This document shows, one piece after another, positions 1 to 6,088 of a DNA stretch of 7,333 nt. Made by a program: the position numbers and the translations under genes. Below the pieces are notes generated by a model. That model saw nothing but the letters and a program-made list of their open reading frames with translations, made no database searches and was not told the origin of the DNA. The stretch lies in assembly GCA_025964215.1 (NCBI GenBank), contig JAOPZG010000249.1, positions 1-7,333 of the forward strand. The letters are read 5' to 3'. The stretch's first letter is position 1, and each line of letters starts with the position of its first letter. This stretch comes from Conexibacter sp. (GTDB lineage Bacteria; Actinomycetota; Thermoleophilia; Solirubrobacterales; Solirubrobacteraceae).

Positions 1-677
1 TCGACCATCGAGCGGGCCAGGGCGCGGGCGTCGTCGGCTGCCTCCATGAACGCGCCGCCCCCGTGCTTGACGTCCATGACCAGGCACTGCAGGCCGGCGG
101 CGAGATACTTGGACATGATCGAGGAGACGATCAGCGGGATCGCCTCGACGCTGCCGGTCGCGTCGCGGATGGCGTACAGCTTGCGGTCGGCCGGGGCGAG
201 GTCGTCGGTCTGGCCGCCGATGACGCAGCCGACCTCGCGGACGACGCGGCCCATCAGCGCGGCGTCGGGCGTCGCGTTGTAGCCGGGGATCGCCTCGAGC
301 TTGTCGAGCGTCCCGCCGGTGTGGCCGAGGCCGCGCCCGGAGATCATCGGCGTGACGCCGCCGCACGCGGCGATCAGCGGGGCGAGGATCAGCGAGACCT
401 TGTCGCCCACGCCGCCGGTCGAGTGCTTGTCGAGCACGGGCGCCTCGATGTCGGACCAGTCGAGGACCGTGCCGCTGTCGCGCATGCCGAGCGTGAAGGC
501 CGGCAGCTCCTCGGCATCCAGGCCCCGGAAGAAGACGGCCATCGCGAAGGCGGCGACCTGCGCGTCGGAGAGCCCGCCGTCGCCGATGCCGGACGCGATC
601 GCGCGCAGCTCGTCGGGCGTGAGGGCCTTGCCGTCGCGCTTGTCGCGCAGCAGCTCCTTCGTGGGGCGGATGGCCAT
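1..677 (-). CDS. deoA: Thymidine phosphorylase, C-terminal part beyond the window
   Basis: Phosphorolyses thymidine (and deoxyuridine) to the free base and 2-deoxyribose-1-phosphate in the cytoplasm. The visible 225 residues cover the N-terminal helical domain and the start of the alpha/beta domain; the family is usually about 430-440 residues, so roughly half is outside. The phosphate-binding stretch DKHSTGGVGDK is at residues 83-93 and the family signature SGRGLGHTGGTLDKLE at 113-128. Lys84, Ser86, Ser95, Ser113, Thr123, Arg171, Ser186 and Lys190 fall at the same numbers as the E. coli DeoA active site as I recall it. The ATG start at 677 lies 3 bases after the stop of the purine nucleoside phosphorylase, with a weak AAGG about 14 bases upstream, so it is probably the third gene of one operon. 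A broader pyrimidine-nucleoside phosphorylase (Pdp) is the main alternative, because the families are homologous and the C-terminal half is not visible. Confidence 0.95.
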   Translation of the reverse strand, partial: MAIRPTKELLRDKRDGKALTPDELRAIASGIGDGGLSDAQVAAFAMAVFFRGLDAEELPAFTLGMRDSGTVLDWSDIEAPVLDKHSTGGVGDKVSLILAPLIAACGGVTPMISGRGLGHTGGTLDKLEAIPGYNATPDAALMGRVVREVGCVIGGQTDDLAPADRKLYAIRDATGSVEAIPLIVSSIMSKYLAAGLQCLVMDVKHGGGAFMEAADDARALARSMV

Positions 678-680
678 GGC

Positions 681-1493
681 TTAGTTGTAGTCCTTGACGA
701 AGCGGGTCAGCACGCGCTGGAGGTCCTTGGCCGCGACCGCGGCGCTGGCGAGCGTGTGCTCGTGCGTGAGGACCTCGTCGCCCATGCCCTCGGCGAGGTT
801 GGTGATCGCCGAGACGGCGGCGACGCGCAGGCCGCAGTGGCGGGCGACGATGACCTCGGGGACGGTCGACATGCCGACGGCGTCGGCGCCCAGGATCTTG
901 AACGCGCGGATCTCGGCGGGCGTCTCGAACGACGGGCCGCCGACGGCGAGGTAGACGCCCTCGCCGAGGTCGACGTCCTCGCCGGCCGCGGCGGCGTGCA
1001 GCGCGGCGCGCAGCTCCACGTCATAGGCATCTCCCAGCCCGACGAAGCGCGGGCCGATCGCGTCGTCGTTGAGGCCCGTCAGCGGGTTGACGCCCATCAT
1101 GTTGATGTGGTCGGTCAGCGCCATCAGGCGCCCGGGCCCGACCTCGCCGCGCAGCGAGCCGGCGGCGTTGGTGAGGACGATCGCCTCGGCACCCAGCGCG
1201 CGCACGGTCCGCACCGGGACCGCGAGGTCGCTGACCGGGATGCCCTCGTAGAGGTGCGCGCGGCCCTGGAGGACGACGACCGGCGTCCCCGCGAGCGTGC
1301 CGAGCACGAGCCGCCCGGCGTGGCCGGCGACCGAGCCGACCGGGAAGCCCGGGAGCTCGGCGTAGGCGATCGCGGTCGCGTCCTCGATCGCGTCGGCCAG
1401 CCCGCCGAGGCCCGAGCCGAGGACGAGGCCGAGGCGCGGCGTGGCGAACGCGTCGCCCGCGGCCTCGCGGATCACAGCGGCGGCGGTGGTCAT
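681..1493 (-). CDS. punA: Purine nucleoside phosphorylase, trimeric (6-oxopurine) type
   Basis: Converts inosine or guanosine (and the deoxy forms) plus phosphate to the base and (deoxy)ribose-1-phosphate in the cytoplasm. It is 270 residues, normal for the low-molecular-weight trimeric class. The phosphate site is visible as GSGLGG (26-31, Ser27), His58 in AGHAG, and Arg78/His80 in QGRAHLYEG, with Tyr82 and Glu83. The base site is GGPSFET with Glu190, then MSTVPEV with Met208, and ITN with Asn232. The spacings 190-208-232 match human PNP Glu201-Met219-Asn243. Asn at the last position argues for a 6-oxopurine PNP and against methylthioadenosine phosphorylase, which has Asp there. The start at 1493 is supported by a strong GGAGGAGG seven bases upstream and by the ATGA overlap with the deaminase fusion stop, indicating translational coupling. 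It is not related to hexameric DeoD. The symbol is by class and could be deoD in another naming scheme. Confidence 0.95.
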   Translation of the reverse strand: MTTAAAVIREAAGDAFATPRLGLVLGSGLGGLADAIEDATAIAYAELPGFPVGSVAGHAGRLVLGTLAGTPVVVLQGRAHLYEGIPVSDLAVPVRTVRALGAEAIVLTNAAGSLRGEVGPGRLMALTDHINMMGVNPLTGLNDDAIGPRFVGLGDAYDVELRAALHAAAAGEDVDLGEGVYLAVGGPSFETPAEIRAFKILGADAVGMSTVPEVIVARHCGLRVAAVSAITNLAEGMGDEVLTHEHTLASAAVAAKDLQRVLTRFVKDYN

Positions 1494-2401
1494 CCGCGAG
1501 CCTCCTCCAGGTCGAACGCGAGCGGCAGCAGCTCGCCGAGGGTGACGGTCCGGCGGATGCCCTCCGGTCCGGCCAGGTGGATGGGCGTCTCCGCGCCGGC
1601 GAACTCCGAGAGCCGCTGGCGGCAGCCGCCGCACGGGACGATCAGCTCGGTGTCGGCCATGACGACCGCCTCGCGGATCGCGTGCCCGCCGGCGGCGATC
1701 AGCGCGCCGATCGCCGAGGTCTCGGCGCACGCGCCCTGCGGGTAGGCGCCGTTCTCGACGTTCGCGCCGCTGTGCAGCGCGCCGGTCTCGTCGCGCAGCG
1801 CGACGCCGACCTGGAAGTGCGAGTAGGGCGCGTAGGCCCGGTCCATCGCGGTCCGCGCGAGGTCGACGAGCCGCGGCGTCGCCGCGCCGTCCTCCAGCAG
1901 CAGCCCCGCGTAGCCGGTCGCGACGACCTCGTCGTCCTCGATCTTCAGGACCGCGCGCAGCTCGGCGACCATGCGGTGCTCGTCGGTCAGGTCGGAGTCC
2001 GCCGGCGCGACCGCCTCCAGCTCGACCCACGTGCCGAGGCCCTCGACGGCGTCGAGGTGGATCCGGACGTCCTGCCAGAGCAGCAGCCGGCGGAACTTCT
2101 CGACGACCACGACGGTGCCGAGCGCCGCGTCGAGCGCGCCCTTCAGCGCGGCCGGATCCGGGACGTCGACCAAGTGATAGGCGCTGGTCCGCGCGGTCGC
2201 CTCGTCGGCGCGCGCGTAGGCGATCAGCGTCGCGGAGCCGCCCTCTTCGCGGAGCTTCAGCCGGCCCTCGCGCGCGGCGAAGTAGGTGTCGATCTGGCGC
2301 AGGACGCCCTGGTCGGCCGCGCCGTGGCCCAGGGCGGCGGCGAGCGTCGCCTCCGGATCGTGGTCGCGGGCCTTCAACTCGACGTTGCGCAAAGGCTGCA
2401 T
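1490..2401 (-). CDS. cdd: CYTH domain - cytidine deaminase fusion protein
   Basis: A 303-residue protein made of two complete domains. Residues 1 to about 170 are a CYTH (class IV adenylate cyclase-like) tunnel fold. It shows NVELKAR at 6-12 (an ExExK-type motif with Asn at the first position), DTYF at 38-41, GRLKLREE at 46-53, Lys102/Arg104/Arg105, and RIHLDAVEGLGTWVELE at 113-129. Residues about 175-303 are a full cytidine deaminase of about 130 residues: YAPYSHFQVG (190-199), NVEN (214-217), the zinc/catalytic CAE (225-227) and PCGGCRQ (256-262, Cys257 and Cys260). The deaminase converts (deoxy)cytidine to (deoxy)uridine. CYTH folds bind triphosphate groups and metal, but the substrate or ligand here is unknown. 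The linker is only about 5 residues, and no ATG, GTG or TTG codon lies at the junction, so this is a true fusion. The first internal ATG, Met186, would cut the deaminase's first helix. It is the first gene of a salvage operon, overlaps the PNP gene by ATGA, and has no Shine-Dalgarno sequence. Confidence 0.93.
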   Translation of the reverse strand: MQPLRNVELKARDHDPEATLAAALGHGAADQGVLRQIDTYFAAREGRLKLREEGGSATLIAYARADEATARTSAYHLVDVPDPAALKGALDAALGTVVVVEKFRRLLLWQDVRIHLDAVEGLGTWVELEAVAPADSDLTDEHRMVAELRAVLKIEDDEVVATGYAGLLLEDGAATPRLVDLARTAMDRAYAPYSHFQVGVALRDETGALHSGANVENGAYPQGACAETSAIGALIAAGGHAIREAVVMADTELIVPCGGCRQRLSEFAGAETPIHLAGPEGIRRTVTLGELLPLAFDLEEARG

Positions 2402-2416
2402 CGCCGGGCCAGGCTA
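2402..2416 (-). promoter_or_regulatory. Putative near-leaderless promoter of the salvage operon
   Basis: Read on the minus strand, a TAGCCT hexamer (TANNNT type -10) runs from 2416 to 2411, nine bases before the ATG at 2401. A start site 6-8 bases downstream of it would leave only a few untranslated bases. The absence of any AGGAGG-like sequence upstream of the ATG fits this. I see no convincing -35 element. The call rests on position and hexamer only. Confidence 0.35.
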
Positions 2417-2429
2417 CTGCGGCATGGAC

Positions 2430-2445
2430 TACCGTTGCCGCACCG
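2430..2445 (+). promoter_or_regulatory. Putative near-leaderless promoter of upp
   Basis: TACCGT at 2430-2435 is a TANNNT -10 candidate, ten bases before the upp ATG at 2446. Transcription would start around the A at 2442, leaving about four untranslated bases, and there is no Shine-Dalgarno sequence. The context CTACCGTTG..GCACC closely resembles that before the metallopeptidase gene at 6089. No clear -35 element is visible. Confidence 0.4.
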
Positions 2446-3069
2446 ATGGAAGGCCTCCGCGTCGTCGACCACCCCGTGATGGCCAGGGCCGTCACCGAGC
2501 TCCGTGCCGCGAGCACGACCCGCGCCGCCTTCCGCGCCGCGATGGCCGACGCCTCGTCGATGCTCGCCTACGAGGCGCTGCGCGACGTGCCCACCCGCGA
2601 GGTCGAGGTCGAGACGCCGCTCGAGAAGACGACCGGCTCGCGCCCGACGCCGGTCATGGTCGTCGCGGTCCTGCGCGCCGGCCTGGGCATGGTCGACGGC
2701 TTCCTGCGCTACGTCCCCGGCGCGTCGGTCGCGCACCTCGGCATGCGCCGCAACGAGGAGACGCTGGAGCCCGAGGACTACTACGAGTCGCTGCCCGAGG
2801 GCGTCGAGTCCTCGACCGTCTTCGTGGTCGACCCGATGCTCGCCACCGGCGGCAGCGCGACCGCGGCGCTGACGCGGATGCGCAAGAACGGCGCGCGGGA
2901 CCTGCGCCTCGTCTCGCTGATCGCCGCGCCCGAGGGCGTGAAGGCGGTCCGCGCCGCGCACCCCGACGTCCCGATCCTCACCGGCGTCCTCGACCGCGGC
3001 CTCGACGAGCGCGGCTACATCCGGCCCGGCCTGGGCGACGCCGGCGACCGGCTCTTCGGCACCGACTGA
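2446..3069 (+). CDS. upp: Uracil phosphoribosyltransferase
   Basis: Joins uracil to PRPP to make UMP and pyrophosphate in the cytoplasm, recovering the uracil released by the pyrimidine nucleoside phosphorylase coded next door. It is 207 residues, essentially the usual bacterial UPRT length. The core has VAVLRAGLGMVDG (73-85), the PRPP-binding loop VDPMLATGGSATAAL (128-142), and the uracil-binding C-terminus YIRPGLGDAGDRLFGTD (191-207). All are intact, so it should be active. The start is fixed by the normal N-terminal length and by the 44-base spacing to the divergent operon. No ribosome binding site is visible, which fits a near-leaderless message. A TetR gene follows after 6 bases and may be co-transcribed. 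Confidence 0.97.
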   Translation: MEGLRVVDHPVMARAVTELRAASTTRAAFRAAMADASSMLAYEALRDVPTREVEVETPLEKTTGSRPTPVMVVAVLRAGLGMVDGFLRYVPGASVAHLGMRRNEETLEPEDYYESLPEGVESSTVFVVDPMLATGGSATAALTRMRKNGARDLRLVSLIAAPEGVKAVRAAHPDVPILTGVLDRGLDERGYIRPGLGDAGDRLFGTD

Positions 3070-3075
3070 GCGCGC

Positions 3076-3771
3076 ATGAGCGACGCCGGGGACGACCGCG
3101 CATCCGATCTGCCGCTCTCGGGCGGCCCGCCCGGCGCCGGCCACCTGCCCAAGGGGCGCCACGGCCTCTCGCGCGCGTTCATCGTCTCCAACCAGCGCGA
3201 GCGGCTGCTCGACGCGATCGCCAACGTCGTCGCCGAGAAGGGCTACGCCGGCACGCGCGTCGCCGACATCACCGACTACGCCGGCGTCTCGCGCAAGACG
3301 TTCTACGAGCTGTTCACCGACAAGGAGGACTGCTTCCTCGCCGCCTACGACGCGATCACCGCGCTGCTGATGGACCGGATGGCGCGCGGGCTGGCGGCGG
3401 TCTCCGAGGACAGCTGGGAGGTCCGGGTGCGCGCGCTGCTCGGCGAGTTCCTGCGCTTCCTCGCCGCCGAGCCGGCGTTCGCGCGCATGTGCATCGTCGA
3501 GGTGCTCGGTTCCGGCGCCGCGGCGCTGGCCCGCCGCGACGCGGCGATCGAGGCGTTCTTCCCGATCGTCGACCAGCTCCCGCGCTCGCAGCCCGGGGCG
3601 GAGAAGTGGCTCTCGCCGGTGACGCCCGTCTTCGTCACCGGCGGGATCCTCGAGGTCGTCTACGCGGCGATCCGGCGCGGCGAGACCGCGTCGCTGCCCG
3701 ACCGCGAGGACGAGCTCACGCGCCTCGCCTTCCGCGCCTACCGCCCGGACACCGATCAGTCGCCGCGGTAG
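3076..3771 (+). CDS. TetR/AcrR-family transcriptional regulator
   Basis: A 231-residue DNA-binding regulator, expected to act as a dimeric ligand-responsive repressor. After a Gly/Pro-rich N-terminal arm (about 1-30), the TetR N-terminal domain runs from about 39 to 92. The helix-turn-helix is around 61-80 (VADITDYAGVSRKTFYELF), followed by the usual DKEDCFLAAY. The C-terminal part is helical and would hold the ligand pocket; it is too divergent to name a ligand. It begins 6 bases after the upp stop without a clear ribosome binding site, so it may be translated by reinitiation. Its 3' end overlaps the convergent desaturase gene by 16 bases. TetR regulators of membrane desaturases are known (DesT in Pseudomonas), so control of the neighbouring reductase-desaturase pair is plausible. 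Control of upp, or of something distant, is equally open. Confidence 0.9.
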   Translation: MSDAGDDRASDLPLSGGPPGAGHLPKGRHGLSRAFIVSNQRERLLDAIANVVAEKGYAGTRVADITDYAGVSRKTFYELFTDKEDCFLAAYDAITALLMDRMARGLAAVSEDSWEVRVRALLGEFLRFLAAEPAFARMCIVEVLGSGAAALARRDAAIEAFFPIVDQLPRSQPGAEKWLSPVTPVFVTGGILEVVYAAIRRGETASLPDREDELTRLAFRAYRPDTDQSPR

Positions 3772-4898
3772 GGCCCCGGCTTCGGCCGCGGCGCGCCGCC
3801 CGGGAGCGCGAGCCGCGCGATCGTGCGCATCACGCTGCCCCACTGCTTGCTGAACGGGCCCGTGTTGTAGGGGAGCTCGTAGCGCTCGCAGATGTCCTTG
3901 ACGCGCGGCGCGATCTCCGAGTAGCGCGAGCTGGGCATGTCGGGGTACAAGTGGTGCTCGACCTGGTAGCCGAGGTTGCCGCTCAACACGTGGAACAGCG
4001 GGCTGCCCTCGATGTTCGCCGCGCCGAGGAGCTGGCGGACGTAGAAGCCGCCGCGCGTCTCGTCCTCGGTCTCCTCCTGGGAGAAGGTGTAGGTCTGGTC
4101 GGGGAAGTGCCCGCAGAAGATGATCGCGTGGGCCCAGGCGTTGCGCACGACGTTGGCGGTGAAGTTGGCCTTCAACGTGGACTTGAAGCCCTTGCGCCCG
4201 CTGAGCGCCGGGAACGCCAGGTAGTCCTTGACGATCTGGGTCCGGGCCTTGCCGGCCATGCCCTTGAGCTCGCGCTTGATCTGGGCCTTGCTCTTCTCGC
4301 CGCGGCGGATCGCCTGGAAGTCGAGGTCGTGGGCCGCGACGCCCCACTCGAAGAACGCCATCAGCAGGATGTTGTAGAAGGGCTGGGCCAGGTAGACCGG
4401 GTGCCACTTCTGCTGCGGGTCGATCCGCATGATCTCGTAGCCGAGGTCGCGATCCTTGCCGCGGATGTTGGTGTAGGTGTGGTGGACGTAGTTGTGGGAG
4501 TGCTTCCACGCCTCGGCGGTCGAGGCCGAGTCCCAGTCCCACTTGGAGGAGTGGATCTGGGGGTCGTTCATCCAGTCCCACTGGCCGTGCATGACGTTGT
4601 GGCCGATCTCCATGTTCTCGAGGATCTTGGCCAGCGAGAGCATCGTGGTGCCGGCGATCCAGGCGGGCTTCTTGCGCGAGAACAGGAGCAGCACGCGTGA
4701 GAGCACGACCAGGCGGCGGTGCAGCTCGATCATCGAGCGGATGTAGCGCGCGTCGCGGTCGCCGAGCTCGGCGAAGACCTCGTCGTGGATGGCCGCGAAC
4801 TCGCGGCCGAGCTCCTCGATCTGCTCGTCGGTCAGGCGCGCGAGCGGGCTCTGCGGCTCGTCGGCGGTCGGGGTGGGTGGTGCCTCGGTGGCGCTCAT
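3756..4898 (-). CDS. Membrane fatty acid (acyl-CoA/acyl-lipid) desaturase
   Basis: A 380-residue integral membrane di-iron desaturase that introduces a double bond into fatty acyl chains using O2 and electrons from a reductase. The three histidine boxes are intact: HNVMH at 100-104, HSHNYVHH at 133-140, and QVEHH at 312-316 followed by LYPDMP. Hydrophobic stretches lie around 63-98, 168-190 and 250-264, with an acidic, Pro-rich cytosolic N-terminus. The length and the QxEHH third box fit the mycobacterial DesA3/linoleoyl-CoA-desaturase-like group. The regiospecificity (Delta9 in DesA3) cannot be read from sequence alone. The start at 4898 is supported by the ATGA overlap with the reductase stop and by GGAG eight bases upstream. 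The same frame is open further upstream, but that stretch is an Arg/Pro-rich shadow of the reductase. The 3' end overlaps the TetR gene. Confidence 0.95.
   Translation of the reverse strand: MSATEAPPTPTADEPQSPLARLTDEQIEELGREFAAIHDEVFAELGDRDARYIRSMIELHRRLVVLSRVLLLFSRKKPAWIAGTTMLSLAKILENMEIGHNVMHGQWDWMNDPQIHSSKWDWDSASTAEAWKHSHNYVHHTYTNIRGKDRDLGYEIMRIDPQQKWHPVYLAQPFYNILLMAFFEWGVAAHDLDFQAIRRGEKSKAQIKRELKGMAGKARTQIVKDYLAFPALSGRKGFKSTLKANFTANVVRNAWAHAIIFCGHFPDQTYTFSQEETEDETRGGFYVRQLLGAANIEGSPLFHVLSGNLGYQVEHHLYPDMPSSRYSEIAPRVKDICERYELPYNTGPFSKQWGSVMRTIARLALPGGAPRPKPGPYRGD
3762..3792. terminator. Possible hairpin at the TetR/desaturase convergent junction
   Basis: GCCGCGG (3762-3768) pairs perfectly with CCGCGGC (3786-3792). 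A nested CGGC-TTCG-GCCG hairpin with a UUCG-type tetraloop sits at 3777-3788, and the two structures partly compete. The position, across the stop codon of the TetR gene and inside the last codons of the desaturase gene, would suit a shared or bidirectional terminator. There is no T-rich tract, and such GC stems arise easily by chance in this composition. Confidence 0.25.
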
Positions 4899-5995
4899 AG
4901 CTCGATCTCCACTGCTCCTTCGGCGGCGTTGATGCAGGTACGGACGGATTCGCCTTCGCCCCCGGAGATCTCCCCGGTGCGCAGGTCGCGGACGCGCCCC
5001 GAGCGCAGGCGCCCGGTGCAGGTGTGGCAGATGCCCATGCGGCAGCCGTAGGGCAGCTCGGCCCCGGCCTCCTCGCCGGCGACCAGGATCGGCGTGCCGC
5101 CGTCGCAGGGCACCTCGAGGTCGCTCTTGGTGAAGCGGACGGTGCCGCCCTCGCCTTCGCCGGCGGCGCCGCCGATGACGGGCTGGAAGCGCTCCATGTG
5201 GAGGCGCTCGGCGACGCCGGCGGCGTCCCAGTGGTCGGAGAGCGCGTCGAGCAGCTCGGCGGGGCCGCAGGCGAAGGTCTCGCGCTCGCGCCAGTCCGGG
5301 CAGAGCGCGTCGAGGTGGTCGGCGGCGACGAGGCGGCCGTCCTGCGCGGTGTGGCGCAGGTGCAGCCGCAGGCCGTCGTGGCGCGCGTCGAGGTCCTTGA
5401 GCTGCCTGGCGAAGATGACGTCCTCGGGCGTGCGCGCCGAGTGGACGTGGACGACGTCGTGCAGCGCGCCGCGGCGGTCGAGCGCGCGCAGCATGGACAT
5501 GATCGGCGTGATGCCGCTGCCGGCGCTCACGAAGAGCAGGCGCCGGGGCGGCGGCTCGGGCAGGACGAAGGTGCCCTCCACGCCGCCGAGGCGCACGATC
5601 GCGCCGGGCCGCGCGTGGCGGACCAGGAACGGCGAGACGGCGCCGGGCTCGTAGTGCTTGGGCGTGATGCTGATCTGCCCGTCGGCACGGCCGGGGTCGG
5701 AGGTCAGCGAGTACGCGCGCCAGTGGTGCTTGCCGTCGACCTGGACGCCGACGCGCAGGTACTGGCCCGGCTCGTGGCCCTCCCACTCCCAGCCCGGCTT
5801 GATGTGGATCGTCACCGCGTCGCCGGTCTCGGGCTCGACGCGCTCGATCCGGCCGCGCAGCTCCTGGGTGGACCACAACGGGTTGACGAGCTCGAGGTAG
5901 TCGTCCGGGAGCAGCGGCGTGAAGAACGAGCGCAGCCCCCGCAGCACCTTGAGGCGCCACGCAGGGACCTGCGGGCGTGCACCGGTCTCCGCCAT
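4895..5995 (-). CDS. Ferredoxin-NADP reductase-type flavoprotein with C-terminal 2Fe-2S domain
   Basis: A 366-residue electron-transfer protein carrying electrons from NAD(P)H through FAD to a 2Fe-2S cluster and, from context, on to the desaturase. The FAD-binding domain is about 45-145 with RAYSLTS at 93-99. The NAD(P)-binding domain follows with VSAGSGITPIMS (156-167) and a later FACGP. A plant-type ferredoxin domain occupies about 285-366, with cluster ligands Cys318, Cys323, Cys326 (CRMGICHTC) and Cys354. The N-terminal segment with PLLPDDYLELVNPLWS (27-42) is typical of the partners of DesA3-like desaturases, such as Rv3230c in M. tuberculosis, which has similar length and gene order. 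It overlaps the desaturase gene by ATGA, so the two are translationally coupled. The ATG at 5995 has no Shine-Dalgarno sequence; the message may be leaderless, but I see no good -10. NADPH versus NADH use is not decided here. Confidence 0.93.
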   Translation of the reverse strand: MAETGARPQVPAWRLKVLRGLRSFFTPLLPDDYLELVNPLWSTQELRGRIERVEPETGDAVTIHIKPGWEWEGHEPGQYLRVGVQVDGKHHWRAYSLTSDPGRADGQISITPKHYEPGAVSPFLVRHARPGAIVRLGGVEGTFVLPEPPPRRLLFVSAGSGITPIMSMLRALDRRGALHDVVHVHSARTPEDVIFARQLKDLDARHDGLRLHLRHTAQDGRLVAADHLDALCPDWRERETFACGPAELLDALSDHWDAAGVAERLHMERFQPVIGGAAGEGEGGTVRFTKSDLEVPCDGGTPILVAGEEAGAELPYGCRMGICHTCTGRLRSGRVRDLRTGEISGGEGESVRTCINAAEGAVEIEL

Positions 5996-6039
5996 GGGGG
6001 ACAGGTACCCACGGGCACGTCACGAAACGCGCATGTTCC

Positions 6040-6068
6040 CTGTGAGTCCGAGCACAGAGTCCGCGGAC
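6040..6068. promoter_or_regulatory. Candidate operator: inverted repeat plus palindrome in divergent spacer
   Basis: The 93-base spacer between the reductase and the metallopeptidase gene contains CTGTG (6040-6044) and CACAG (6053-6057) as an inverted repeat with an 8-base spacer. It also contains the perfect 10-base palindrome GTCCGCGGAC at 6059-6068. GAGTCCG occurs twice, at 6044-6050 and 6057-6063, 13 bases apart. The palindrome lies just upstream of the -10 candidate of the metallopeptidase gene. A dimeric regulator such as the nearby TetR protein could bind here, but nothing in the sequence proves it. Confidence 0.35.
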
Positions 6069-6071
6069 CGC

Positions 6072-6088
6072 TACGTTGAGCGCACCTC
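6072..6088 (+). promoter_or_regulatory. Putative near-leaderless promoter of the metallopeptidase gene
   Basis: TACGTT at 6072-6077 (TANNNT) is followed 7 bases later by the A of GCACC at 6084 and then by the ATG at 6089. The inferred leader is about 5 bases with no ribosome binding site. The arrangement nearly duplicates the one before upp. No recognisable -35 element is present. Confidence 0.4.

Noticed and set aside
4..677. deoA as a truncated pseudogene
   Set aside because: The frame is intact and simply runs off the left edge, and all visible active-site residues are present.
63..1745. 560-codon open frame on the plus strand antisense to deoA/PNP/deaminase
   Set aside because: It is Asp/Arg/Ala/Val-rich with no family resemblance, and it lies opposite three clearly recognised genes. 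Long antisense frames are expected at this GC content.
681..2516. PNP read as a 611-residue protein fused to upstream sequence
   Set aside because: The upstream part is an out-of-frame reading of the CYTH-deaminase gene. The strong GGAGGAGG before 1493 and the standard PNP length fix the start.
2374..4581. 735-codon minus-strand open frame
   Set aside because: Low-complexity Arg/Gly/Ala shadow of the desaturase in another frame and antisense to upp and TetR.
2286..4700. 804-codon plus-strand open frame spanning upp, TetR and desaturase regions
   Set aside because: Arg/Pro/Ala-rich shadow of upp and TetR in another frame and antisense to the desaturase. No recognisable domain.
3756..6023. 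Desaturase read as a 755-residue protein with a long N-terminal extension
   Set aside because: The extension is an Arg/Pro/Ala-rich out-of-frame reading of the reductase gene. The ATG at 4898 with its ATGA overlap and upstream GGAG gives the normal desaturase length.
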